DNA of 64,000 nt, from positions 992,001-1,056,000 of the forward strand of contig NZ_JBHSLA010000001.1 of assembly GCF_042657385.1 (NCBI RefSeq), in the 5' to 3' direction. Shown one piece after another: positions 1-8,865 of the stretch. Source of the DNA: Algorimicrobium hallyeonense (GTDB lineage Bacteria; Bacteroidota; Bacteroidia; Flavobacteriales; Flavobacteriaceae). The notes under the pieces are model-generated. The model worked only from the letters and a program-made list of their open reading frames with translations, did no database searches and was not told the DNA's origin. The translations under genes and the position numbers were made by a program. How positions within the stretch are numbered: the stretch's first letter is position 1; every line of letters starts with the position of its first letter.

Positions 1-1233
1 GAAGCAATTTCTCATGCGCAGGCAGCAGGTGTCCCAATTGTATTTGCAATTAATAAAGTAGACAAACCAAGTGCAAACCCAGAAAAAGTAAAAGAAGGAT
101 TAGCACAAATGAACTTGTTAGTAGAAGATTGGGGAGGGAAAATTCAATCTCAAGATATTTCGGCTAAAACAGGGCTTGGTGTTAAAGAATTACTAGAAAA
201 AGTGTTGTTGGAAGCTGAACTATTAGAGTTGAAAGCAAATCCTAATAAACGTGCAGTTGGAACCGTTGTCGAGGCATTCCTTGATAAAGGTCGTGGTTAT
301 GTATCCACTATTTTAGTTCAAGCAGGAACCTTAAAAATTGGTGACTATGTATTGGCTGGTAAAAATAGTGGTAAGATAAAAGCCATGCAAGATGAACGCG
401 GTCATGAAGTAAAAGAAGCTGGTCCATCAACGCCAGTATCTATTTTAGGATTAGATGGCGCACCTCAAGCAGGTGATAAATTTAATGTTTTTGAAGACGA
501 ACGTGAAGCGAAACAAATTGCTACCAAACGTACACAATTACAACGTGAACAATCGGTTCGTACACAACGTCATATTACATTAGATGAAATTGGACGTCGA
601 ATTGCTTTAGGAGATTTCCAAGAACTAAATATTATCCTTAAAGGTGATGTGGATGGTTCTGTGGAAGCCTTAACAGATTCGTTCCAGAAACTATCAACTG
701 AAGAAATCCAAGTCAATATTATACATAAAGGTGTTGGACCTATCACGGAAAGTGATGTGTTACTAGCCTCGGCCTCAGATGCAGTGATTATAGGGTTTAA
801 TGTGCGTCCAATGGGTAATGCAAGAAGCATTGCTGATAAGGAAGAGATTGATATCCGCATGTACTCCATTATTTATGATGCCATTAATGATCTTAAAGAT
901 GCTATGGAAGGTATGTTATCTCCAGAGCTTAAAGAAGAAATTACGGGTACAGCTGAAATTAGAGAAATCTTTAAAGTATCTAAAATTGGAAGTATTGCAG
1001 GTTGTATGGTATTAACAGGTAAGATTTTTAGAAACTCTGGAATTCGTTTAATTCGCGATGGAGTGGTAGTTTACACAGGTGAATTGGCTTCATTAAAACG
1101 ATTTAAAGATGATGTAAGAGAGGTTGCTAAAGGATACGATTGTGGTATGCAAATTAAAAACTACAACGATCTTAAGGAAGGCGATATCATTGAAGCTTAC
1201 CATGAAGTAGAGGTTAAAAAGAAATTGAAATAA
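1..1233 (+). CDS. infB: Translation initiation factor IF-2, C-terminal part (5' end cut by window edge)
   Basis: IF-2 is the GTPase that brings initiator fMet-tRNA to the 30S subunit and promotes 50S joining in the cytoplasm. The reading frame is open from base 1, so the N-terminal region and the P-loop lie outside the window. What is visible begins in the G domain: NKVDK (G4 guanine-specificity motif) near base 52 and SAKTG (G5) near base 160. Domains II, III (the ALGDFQELNIILKGDVDGS stretch is very typical of IF-2) and IV follow, ending in VEVKKKLK. The first in-frame ATG at 109 is internal and is not the start. It converges on the SPOR-domain gene across a shared hairpin. Family assignment is secure. 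Confidence 0.97.
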   Translation, partial: EAISHAQAAGVPIVFAINKVDKPSANPEKVKEGLAQMNLLVEDWGGKIQSQDISAKTGLGVKELLEKVLLEAELLELKANPNKRAVGTVVEAFLDKGRGYVSTILVQAGTLKIGDYVLAGKNSGKIKAMQDERGHEVKEAGPSTPVSILGLDGAPQAGDKFNVFEDEREAKQIATKRTQLQREQSVRTQRHITLDEIGRRIALGDFQELNIILKGDVDGSVEALTDSFQKLSTEEIQVNIIHKGVGPITESDVLLASASDAVIIGFNVRPMGNARSIADKEEIDIRMYSIIYDAINDLKDAMEGMLSPELKEEITGTAEIREIFKVSKIGSIAGCMVLTGKIFRNSGIRLIRDGVVVYTGELASLKRFKDDVREVAKGYDCGMQIKNYNDLKEGDIIEAYHEVEVKKKLK

Positions 1234-1250
1234 ATTTTATTATATATCAT

Positions 1251-1282
1251 AAAAAAGAGTGCCAATTGGCACTCTTTTTTTT
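1251..1282. terminator. Bidirectional intrinsic terminator between infB and the SPOR gene
   Basis: A perfect inverted repeat with arms AAAAAAGAGTGCC and GGCACTCTTTTTT around an AATT centre. It has a U-tract on both strands, so it can end infB on the plus strand and the convergent SPOR-domain gene on the minus strand. Confidence 0.9.
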
Positions 1283-1302
1283 GTTTAACACTTAACGCTC
1301 TG

Positions 1303-1710
1303 TTAGCCTTTGTTTCTATCCTTTTTCTTGGGTTTAAAACGGAAAGCATCACTAAACTCTTTTTTAATTTTTTCAAGTGCGCGATCGGCTTCCAAACGAC
1401 TTCTAAAATTTCCAACCCAGACCTTATAGTTTGGGGTTTCATATTCTAAAATAGAAGTAATTTTATCAAATTTTGCATCAAATTTACTCATGGCAGAATT
1501 TGCCCCAGAGCGGTCACCGGAGTATATTTGAATCTTATAACGATCAGAATCGGTTTCAGAAACATTCATTTCTTTCTTTAAAGCCAATAAAGTATCTAAT
1601 TCAGGTGCCTGATTGATAGTAATTGTGCCTTGTTGGGCATAAAATAAATTAACGGTAAGCATCATGCTTACTGTTATTAAGGGTTTGGAATATCGGTTCA
1701 ATAAATTCAT
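1303..1710 (-). CDS. SPOR-domain periplasmic protein
   Basis: Small secreted protein of about 135 residues. The start chosen is the ATG at 1710, giving MNLLNRYSKP followed by a hydrophobic stretch and a signal peptidase-like site after FYAQ; an ATG 21 bases upstream (1731) is also open. The second half (from about RYKIQIYSGDRSGAN to the end) has the SPOR pattern: YKIQIYSG strand, a central SILEYETPNYKVWVGNFRSR segment and a final helix, ending in a Lys-rich tail. SPOR domains bind denuded septal peptidoglycan; whether this one does is inference. It diverges from actA and shares a terminator with infB. A SPOR gene beside the Act operon is, to my recollection, common in flavobacteria. Confidence 0.85.
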   Translation of the reverse strand: MNLLNRYSKPLITVSMMLTVNLFYAQQGTITINQAPELDTLLALKKEMNVSETDSDRYKIQIYSGDRSGANSAMSKFDAKFDKITSILEYETPNYKVWVGNFRSRLEADRALEKIKKEFSDAFRFKPKKKDRNKG

Positions 1711-1834
1711 TTTCAATAGTATTTGATACAAATGTATAAGATTATAACTTAAAAGTACTTCAAATTATTATTTAGAATTTCTCTAAATTAGCAATTAACA
1801 GTTCTGTAACATTTCTAAAATCGACTTTAAATGT

Positions 1835-1842
1835 TACTTTTG
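1835..1842 (+). promoter_or_regulatory. Putative Bacteroidota -7 element (TACTTTTG) of the act-cox operon
   Basis: TACTTTTG matches the Bacteroidota sigma consensus TAnnTTTG. It lies in the divergent spacer about 85 bases before the actA ATG. No clear TTTG -33 box is seen at the ideal distance, so this is tentative. Confidence 0.45.
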
Positions 1843-1925
1843 CGAGAGATTTTATTATTGTATTTTTTTTCTTTTGTTAATTGAAAAAATCATACCAAAG
1901 TTTAGAAGTTAATTCAACCAATAAT

Positions 1926-3221
1926 ATGAAACAGGTGAATCACCGAAAATTAGGCAAGAACATTTTACGTTTAAGTTTAATTATTTTATTAGCATTTTCA
2001 ACATCACTTTCGGCCCAAGAAGGTGATCCCGTAAACGGTAAATCTTTATTTAATGCCAACTGTGCTGCTTGTCATCAATTAGACAAGAAGATGACGGGTC
2101 CAGCCCTACGAAATGTAGAGCAACGACTAGCTGAAGCCGAAGGTCTTGACAGAGAGTGGTTAAGCAGTTGGATTCGTAATAGTTCAGCAATGGTTAAAGC
2201 TGGAGATCCGTACGCTAATAAAATATTCAATGAATATGGAGGTGCAGCCATGACGGCGTACCCACAATTATCTGATCAAGATATTAGTGATATTTTGGCC
2301 TATACTGCAGAGGAAGCGCCTGCTGCACCTGCGGGTGTTCAGATTGCAGACGCTGGTCAGAGCAGTGGATCAGATGGTGCAAGTATGTCCAATAAAGTTA
2401 TCTTAGGTGCTTTGGCCGTGTTATTTGCTTTATTAGCAATGGCGCTTATTTTAGTAAGACAAACACTAAATCGTTTTGCAGAAGCAAAAGGTGTTGATAT
2501 TTCAGAAACTAAAGGCACGCCAATCTGGAAAGCTTTTATTCAAAATCAATTTCTAGTATTGGTTTCTGTAGTTGTTTTGTTACTAGCAAGTGGTTACTTT
2601 GTGTTTGGTTACTTTATGCAAGTAGGTGTTGATCAAGGTTACCAACCAGTTCAGCCAATCCATTTTTCTCATAAAATTCATGCAGGTGATAATGGAATTG
2701 ACTGTAAGTATTGTCACTCTTCAGCACGTGTTAGTAAAACATCTGGAATTCCGTCATTAAATGTTTGTATGAACTGTCATAAATCCGTTTATGAAGTGGC
2801 GCCAGAAACTGCAACTGCAGAATACAGTAAAGAATTTTATGATGGTGAAATTAAAAAGCTTTATGCTGCCGTAGGTTGGGATGATGCTGACCAAAAGTAT
2901 ACAGGAGACACACAACCGGTTAAATGGGTGCGTATTCATAACTTACCAGACTTTGCTTACTTTAACCACTCGCAACACGTTTCAGTTGCCGGTATTGAGT
3001 GTCAAACATGTCATGGACCTGTGGAAGAAATGGAAATCATGTATCAACATTCGTCGCTAACTATGGGCTGGTGTATTAACTGTCACAGAGATACAAATGT
3101 TAAAGTAGAAGATAATGCATACTATACCAAAATTCACGAAGAATTATCTAAAAAGTATGGTGTTGATAAACTAACAGCTGCACAAATGGGTGGTCTGGAA
3201 TGTGGTAAGTGTCACTACTAA
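1926..3221 (+). CDS. actA: Alternative complex III subunit ActA, hexaheme c-type cytochrome (monoheme domain fused to pentaheme domain)
   Basis: Membrane-anchored multiheme cytochrome of the menaquinol:electron-acceptor oxidoreductase (alternative complex III). Start taken at the ATG at 1926, which leads straight into a signal sequence ending LSAQ; a TTG at 1881 would add 15 residues. Six CxxCH motifs are visible (numbering from the TTG): CAACH 61, CKYCH 275, CMNCH 296, CQTCH 374, CINCH 398 and CGKCH 441. The first sits in a class I cytochrome c domain; two membrane helices follow (about 173-193 and 222-246), then the five-heme cytochrome c7-like domain typical of ActA. First gene of actABCDEF-coxBA. 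Electrons probably pass along the hemes towards the oxidase encoded downstream. Confidence 0.93.
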   Translation: MKQVNHRKLGKNILRLSLIILLAFSTSLSAQEGDPVNGKSLFNANCAACHQLDKKMTGPALRNVEQRLAEAEGLDREWLSSWIRNSSAMVKAGDPYANKIFNEYGGAAMTAYPQLSDQDISDILAYTAEEAPAAPAGVQIADAGQSSGSDGASMSNKVILGALAVLFALLAMALILVRQTLNRFAEAKGVDISETKGTPIWKAFIQNQFLVLVSVVVLLLASGYFVFGYFMQVGVDQGYQPVQPIHFSHKIHAGDNGIDCKYCHSSARVSKTSGIPSLNVCMNCHKSVYEVAPETATAEYSKEFYDGEIKKLYAAVGWDDADQKYTGDTQPVKWVRIHNLPDFAYFNHSQHVSVAGIECQTCHGPVEEMEIMYQHSSLTMGWCINCHRDTNVKVEDNAYYTKIHEELSKKYGVDKLTAAQMGGLECGKCHY

Positions 3222-3310
3222 TTATTTAGTAGCTTCCACAAGCGTGGAAATCTCAAAATAGGGATTTAAAACTTTAAATAAATTAATAAGAAGTAATTCA
3301 ATTATATAAT

Positions 3311-6300
3311 ATGTCATCAAACAAGAAATACTGGAAAAGTGTTGAAGAGCTAAACGAGAATAGCTCAATTGTTGAGACGCTAAAACAAAACGAATTTGTT
3401 GAAGAGATTCCAACGGATGATTTTTTAGGAAATAAAGAATCGTTAGAAAGTTCTAAAACAACACGTCGTGATTTCTTAAAATATGTTGGTTTTAGCACAG
3501 CTGCTGCATCTTTAGCGGCTTGTGAAGGACCAGTTATTAAGTCTATACCCTATGTGGTGCAACCAGAAGTAATTACTCCTGGAGTAGCAAACTACTACGC
3601 TACTACAATTGCGGATGGTTATGACTATGCGTCTGTTTTAGTAAAAACTCGTGAAGGTCGTCCAATTAAAATTGAAAATAATACACTAGCTACTGCTAAT
3701 GGTCATGCAAATGCTAGAGTAAATGCTTCGGTTTTAGGATTGTACGACAGTATGCGAATTCAAGGTCCAATGAGAGCAGGCGAGCCTATTTCATGGAGTG
3801 AATTTGATGCGGAAGTTGGTCAGAAACTAACTAGTATAAGTGGTTCTGGAAAAGCTATCGTGTTATTAACGCAAACCTATGCGAGTCCGTCAACTTCTAA
3901 ATTAGTAAATGAATTTAAAGCAAAATTTGGAAATGTACGTCATGTGCAATATGATGCCATATCCGAATCAGCAGCTTTAGATGCTTATGAAGCTAATTAT
4001 GGAGAACGTGGTTTAGCAAATTATGATTTTACAAAAGCCATGACAATTGTTTCCTTTGGAGCAGATTTTCTAGGTGATTGGCAAGGTGGCGGATTTGATT
4101 CTGGTTATGCAAAGAACAAGGTTCCTACTAATGGAAAAATGTCACGTCATATTCAGTTTGAATCAAATATGTCTTTAACTGGAGCTAATGCTGATAAGCG
4201 TGTGTCTTTAACACCAAGCCAGCAAAAAGTAGCTTTAGCTAAATTATATAGTGCTGTAGTGGGAGGTTCTGTTTCAGGCGAATTACCACAGCATATTGAA
4301 GACGCTGTTCAAAAGGCAGCTTCTCAATTGAAAAAAGCAGGAAGTAAAGGTGTTGTTGTAACGGGTATTCAGGATGTGAATGCGCAAACCGTTGTTTTGG
4401 CAATCAATGAGTATTTAAATAGTCAAGCATTTGATCCAAACACACCTATTAAAATAAGACAAGGAAATGATAAGGCAGTCATGACTTTAGTTGCGGATAT
4501 GAATGCAGGTAAAGTTGGTGCTATCATTATGAGTGGCGTTAATCCACTATATACATTACCAAATGCAGGAGATTTTTCTGAAGGGTTAAAGCAAACAGAA
4601 TTATCTGTTTCTTTTACTATGAAAGCAGACGAAACTGCATTAGAGACAGAATATCAAGCAGCAGCACCACATTATTTAGAGTCTTGGGGTGATGTTGAGT
4701 TGAAAAAAGGTCATTATGCATTAATGCAACCCACCATTCGTCCGTTATTTGATACACGTCAGTTTCAAGAAGCTTTACTAAAGCTAATTGGTAGCGATTT
4801 ATCGTATCATGATTATGTGAAGCAAACGTGGAATGAAAGTATTTTAGGTAATACTTCATTTAGTCAAGCATTGCATGATGGCGTGTATGTTGCAGGGTCG
4901 GCTTTAAAAAATGCTGACGGCCTTACGACAACAGAAACAACAACTTCTACCAACGAAAAGGATTCTAAAACTTGGGTTGGTGGTATTATAGAAGATGTTG
5001 CCGAAGGTATTGGTCTAAAAGATAAAGAGGATGATGCAACTATGGTATCATCTACAACAACTACCACTACAAATGGAATTGCTGCGCCTGTAGCGGTTTC
5101 TGGTGGTGATGCAGCAAGACAATTGGGCGCAACGTCTACATCTAATGGATTAGAATTAGCCTTATACTCTAAAACATCAATGGGTGATGGGCAACAAGCC
5201 AATAACCCTTGGTTACAAGAAATGCCAGACCCAATAACAAGAACAACTTGGGACAACTATGTGACCGTTTCTCAAGCGGATGCTAAAGATTTAGGTATTA
5301 AGAACTGGCATGAAGCTGATGGTGGATTAAATGGTAGCGTTGTTGAAATATCAGTAAATGGTGTAACAGTAACCGCTCCGGTAATTATTCAACCCGGACA
5401 AGCAAAAGGTTCTATAGGATTATCTTTTGGATATGGTCGTAGAGCTGGTTTAAAAGAAGAAATGCAAACAGGCGTAAATGCCTATCCATTATATATGGAC
5501 TTTAATCCAACGCAAGTAAATGTATCTATGACTGTTTTAGGTGGCGAACATGAGTTTGCTTCTGTACAGCTTCATAATACATTAATGGGTCGTGGTGATA
5601 TTATAAAAGAAACAACTTTAGAGGTATTTAATACCAAGGATAAGAAGTATTGGAATGTTATGCCGGTGGTTTCATTAAATCATCAAGAAACTCCAGTAAC
5701 TTCTCCAGAAGTAGATTTATGGGATGAGTTTGACCGTTCAATTGGGCATCACTTTAACTTATCAATCGACTTAAACTCTTGTACAGGTTGTGGCGCATGT
5801 GTTATTGCTTGTCATGCTGAAAACAATGTACCAGTTGTAGGTAAAGAAGAAATTCGTAAGAGTCGTGATATGCACTGGTTGCGTATTGATAGATATTATT
5901 CTTCAGAAGATACATTTGAAGGCGATAACACGAAAAAGAATGACACCAAAGGATTGGCAATTATAAATGCACTGGACGAAATGGAAACGGCTGCAGCTAA
6001 TCCACAAGTAGCATTTCAACCAGTTATGTGTCAACATTGTAATCATGCACCTTGTGAAACGGTTTGCCCCGTTGCGGCAACATCACATGGTCGTCAAGGA
6101 CAAAACCACATGGCTTATAACCGTTGTGTTGGAACACGTTATTGCGCAAATAACTGTCCTTATAAGGTGCGTCGTTTTAACTGGTTCTTATATAGCCAAA
6201 ACGATGAGTTTGATTACCACATGAATGATGATTTAGGGCGTATGGTTTTAAATCCAGATGTTACTGTTCGTTCACGTGGTGTTATGGAAAAATGTTCAAT

Positions 6301-6553
6301 GTGTATTCAAAAAACACAGAAAACTATTCTAGATGCCAAACGTGATGGTCGTGAAATTAAAGATGGTGAATTCCAAACAGCTTGTTCCGCGGCTTGTGGA
6401 ACTGGCGCTATGGTTTTTGGCGACATAAACGATAAAGATAGTCAAGTTGCAAAACTTAAAGAAGATAATCGTATGTATCATTTGTTAGAGCACATAGGCA
6501 CAAAACCAAATGTGATTTACCATACTAAAGTGAGAAATACAACCGAAGCATAA
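3311..6553 (+). CDS. actB: Alternative complex III subunit ActB, iron-sulfur molybdopterin-oxidoreductase-like protein
   Basis: Large 1080-residue periplasmic subunit carrying the Fe-S clusters of alternative complex III. A twin-arginine-like motif (TTRRDFLKYVGFS) occurs about 50 residues in, followed by a hydrophobic stretch ending AAC, a possible lipidation cysteine. Residues to about 780 resemble a molybdopterin oxidoreductase catalytic domain; the Act family is known to lack the Mo cofactor. The C-terminal ferredoxin-like part has four cysteine groups: CTGCGACVIAC from residue 824, CQHCNHAPCETVC from 907, CVGTRYCANNC from 939 and CSMC at 995. An odd Thr-rich, acidic linker lies at about 537-593. 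It sits 90 bases after actA and 34 before actC. Confidence 0.95.
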   Translation: MSSNKKYWKSVEELNENSSIVETLKQNEFVEEIPTDDFLGNKESLESSKTTRRDFLKYVGFSTAAASLAACEGPVIKSIPYVVQPEVITPGVANYYATTIADGYDYASVLVKTREGRPIKIENNTLATANGHANARVNASVLGLYDSMRIQGPMRAGEPISWSEFDAEVGQKLTSISGSGKAIVLLTQTYASPSTSKLVNEFKAKFGNVRHVQYDAISESAALDAYEANYGERGLANYDFTKAMTIVSFGADFLGDWQGGGFDSGYAKNKVPTNGKMSRHIQFESNMSLTGANADKRVSLTPSQQKVALAKLYSAVVGGSVSGELPQHIEDAVQKAASQLKKAGSKGVVVTGIQDVNAQTVVLAINEYLNSQAFDPNTPIKIRQGNDKAVMTLVADMNAGKVGAIIMSGVNPLYTLPNAGDFSEGLKQTELSVSFTMKADETALETEYQAAAPHYLESWGDVELKKGHYALMQPTIRPLFDTRQFQEALLKLIGSDLSYHDYVKQTWNESILGNTSFSQALHDGVYVAGSALKNADGLTTTETTTSTNEKDSKTWVGGIIEDVAEGIGLKDKEDDATMVSSTTTTTTNGIAAPVAVSGGDAARQLGATSTSNGLELALYSKTSMGDGQQANNPWLQEMPDPITRTTWDNYVTVSQADAKDLGIKNWHEADGGLNGSVVEISVNGVTVTAPVIIQPGQAKGSIGLSFGYGRRAGLKEEMQTGVNAYPLYMDFNPTQVNVSMTVLGGEHEFASVQLHNTLMGRGDIIKETTLEVFNTKDKKYWNVMPVVSLNHQETPVTSPEVDLWDEFDRSIGHHFNLSIDLNSCTGCGACVIACHAENNVPVVGKEEIRKSRDMHWLRIDRYYSSEDTFEGDNTKKNDTKGLAIINALDEMETAAANPQVAFQPVMCQHCNHAPCETVCPVAATSHGRQGQNHMAYNRCVGTRYCANNCPYKVRRFNWFLYSQNDEFDYHMNDDLGRMVLNPDVTVRSRGVMEKCSMCIQKTQKTILDAKRDGREIKDGEFQTACSAACGTGAMVFGDINDKDSQVAKLKEDNRMYHLLEHIGTKPNVIYHTKVRNTTEA

Positions 6554-6587
6554 TAAAACGAATTAAGAAAATAATTATAAAAGGATT

Positions 6588-8324
6588 ATGGCGTCTCATT
6601 ACGAAGCACCTATTAGAAGACCTTTAGTTACAGGGGAAAAATCATATCATGATGTAACAGTCGATGTGGCAAGACCTGTTGAAGGTAAAGCAAATAAATC
6701 TTGGTGGATTGTATTTTCAATTGCACTTATCGCTTTCCTTTGGGGAGTTGGGTGTATAATATATACAGTATCAACAGGTATTGGAACTTGGGGTTTAAAT
6801 AAAACCGTAGGTTGGGCTTGGGATATTACTAACTTCGTTTGGTGGGTTGGTATTGGTCACGCAGGAACATTAATTTCTGCAGTACTTTTACTTTTCCGTC
6901 AGAAATGGAGAATGGCAATTAACCGTTCCGCAGAAGCAATGACAATTTTTGCCGTTGTTCAAGCAGGTTTATTCCCAATTATCCACATGGGTCGACCATG
7001 GTTAGCATATTGGGTATTACCAATTCCAAACCAATTCGGTTCCTTATGGGTTAACTTTAACTCTCCATTACTATGGGATGTATTCGCAATTTCAACGTAT
7101 CTATCTGTTTCATTAGTATTCTGGTGGACAGGTTTACTACCAGATTTTGCTATGTTACGTGATAGAGCTGTCAAGCCTTTTCAAAAGAAAATTTATTCCT
7201 TATTAAGCTTTGGATGGACTGGTCGTGCAAAAGACTGGCAACGTTTTGAAGAAGTATCTTTGGTACTTGCAGGTTTAGCAACACCATTAGTACTTTCTGT
7301 ACATACCATTGTATCCTTTGACTTCGCAACGTCGGTTATCCCAGGTTGGCACACAACCATTTTCCCTCCGTACTTTGTTGCAGGTGCAATTTTCTCTGGT
7401 TTTGCCATGGTAAATACCTTATTAATTATCATGCGTAAAGTAGCTAATTTAGAAGATTATATTACCGTTCAACATATTGAGTTAATGAACATCGTTATCA
7501 TGCTTACAGGTTCTATTGTGGGTGTGGCTTACATAACGGAGTTATTTGTAGCTTGGTATTCTGGTGTGGAATATGAACAATACGCTTTCTTAAACAGAGC
7601 AACAGGACCTTACTGGTGGGCTTACCTATTCATGATGAGTTTTAATGTGTTCTCTCCACAGTTTATGTGGTTCAAGAAATTACGTACCAGTATCATGTTT
7701 TCATTCTTTATCTCTATTATCGTTAACATAGGTATGTGGTTTGAGCGTTTTGTAATTATTGTAACATCATTACACCGTGATTACTTACCATCTTCTTGGA
7801 CAATGTTCTCACCAACATTTGTTGATATTGGAATATTTATTGGAACTATTGGGTTCTTCTTTGTGTTGTTCTTATTATATGCTAGAACATTCCCTGTAAT
7901 TGCGCAAGCTGAAGTAAAAACAATCTTGAAATCATCAGGTGAGCGTTATAAGAATATTAGAGAGCGTGGAGATAGTCTTGTTGGAACCGGATCAGATGCT
8001 AGAACATCTGGTATTGTTAAAGCAAAACCAGTTTCACCTGTAGTGCCTCCAGTGGATCACACAGAAAAAACAAAAAATCTGCTAGAAAACATTGGTAAGT
8101 TTGATCCAACAATTCAAACGGCTGATGACCTTCAAAAAATTAATGGTATTGGACCAAAGATGGAAGAAGTACTTAATAGTATCGGGATTTTCACATACTT
8201 GCAAGTAAGTAGAATGACGAAAATAGAATACGATTTGTTGGACGAAATTACAGGTTCATTCCCAGGAAGAGCAGAACGTGATGATTGGTCTGGACAAGCT
8301 AACCAAATAATAAACGAAGCGTAG
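6588..8324 (+). CDS. actC: Alternative complex III subunit ActC (NrfD/PsrC-like) with C-terminal helix-hairpin-helix domain
   Basis: Polytopic inner-membrane subunit that is expected to bind menaquinol. It shows the NrfD/PsrC pattern of about ten hydrophobic helices, with WWVGIGHAGTLISA and HMGRPW motifs near residues 85-130. After the last helix (about 425-445) a cytoplasmic tail of some 130 residues follows. The tail ends in a helix-hairpin-helix-like domain, roughly 511-578, with the core KINGIGPKMEEVLNSIGI. That fold usually binds nucleic acid and is not part of the classical Act/NrfD family. The actD start is only 3 bases after the stop, so translation is probably coupled. Confidence 0.95.
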   Translation: MASHYEAPIRRPLVTGEKSYHDVTVDVARPVEGKANKSWWIVFSIALIAFLWGVGCIIYTVSTGIGTWGLNKTVGWAWDITNFVWWVGIGHAGTLISAVLLLFRQKWRMAINRSAEAMTIFAVVQAGLFPIIHMGRPWLAYWVLPIPNQFGSLWVNFNSPLLWDVFAISTYLSVSLVFWWTGLLPDFAMLRDRAVKPFQKKIYSLLSFGWTGRAKDWQRFEEVSLVLAGLATPLVLSVHTIVSFDFATSVIPGWHTTIFPPYFVAGAIFSGFAMVNTLLIIMRKVANLEDYITVQHIELMNIVIMLTGSIVGVAYITELFVAWYSGVEYEQYAFLNRATGPYWWAYLFMMSFNVFSPQFMWFKKLRTSIMFSFFISIIVNIGMWFERFVIIVTSLHRDYLPSSWTMFSPTFVDIGIFIGTIGFFFVLFLLYARTFPVIAQAEVKTILKSSGERYKNIRERGDSLVGTGSDARTSGIVKAKPVSPVVPPVDHTEKTKNLLENIGKFDPTIQTADDLQKINGIGPKMEEVLNSIGIFTYLQVSRMTKIEYDLLDEITGSFPGRAERDDWSGQANQIINEA

Positions 8325-8327
8325 ATA

Positions 8328-8864
8328 ATGGAAACATCAAAAGTAATTCACGCTATTTATACAGATGACGACGTATTAATGTTGGCTGTTAAAAGAGTTA
8401 AAGCTGAAAAGCATCATATTGAAGAAGTATTTACACCTTTTCCAGTTCACGGACTAGATAAAGCTATGGGATTAGCTCCAACGCGTTTGGCTATAACATC
8501 ATTTATTTACGGCTGTATTGGTTTAGCAGTTTCTATAGTAATGATGAACTTTATAATGATTGAAGATTGGCCTCAAGATATTGGAGGAAAACCAAGTTTT
8601 AGTTATATTGAAAATATGCCAGCGTTTGTACCTATTATGTTTGAGTTAACGATATTTTTCGCTGCGCACCTAATGGTAATTACATTTTACTTACGTAGTA
8701 GGTTGTGGCCATTTAAAAACGCAGAAAATCCTGACCCAAGAACAACCGATGATCATTTCTTAATGGAAATTGCAATTCATAACAATCAACTTGAATTAGA
8801 AAATTTACTGAAAGAAACTGGTGCAGTTGAAATTAACATTGTTGAAAAAGTAGAAGCACATTAA
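8328..8864 (+). CDS. actD: Alternative complex III subunit ActD (DUF3341)
   Basis: A 178-residue membrane protein with the DUF3341 layout. A soluble N-terminus (about 1-55, with the HHIEEVFTPFPVHGLDKAMG stretch typical of the family) precedes two membrane helices (about 58-80 and 100-122) and a C-terminal cytoplasmic segment with DDHFLMEI. In the complex ActD helps hold the membrane part together; no cofactor ligands are seen. It lies between actC (3-base gap) and actE (1-base gap) in the operon. Confidence 0.92.
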   Translation: METSKVIHAIYTDDDVLMLAVKRVKAEKHHIEEVFTPFPVHGLDKAMGLAPTRLAITSFIYGCIGLAVSIVMMNFIMIEDWPQDIGGKPSFSYIENMPAFVPIMFELTIFFAAHLMVITFYLRSRLWPFKNAENPDPRTTDDHFLMEIAIHNNQLELENLLKETGAVEINIVEKVEAH

Positions 8865-8865
8865 T

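Noticed and set aside
4864..5256. 130-residue minus-strand frame with Val/Ser runs
   Set aside because: It is the antisense reading of the Thr-rich repeat in ActB; no independent support.
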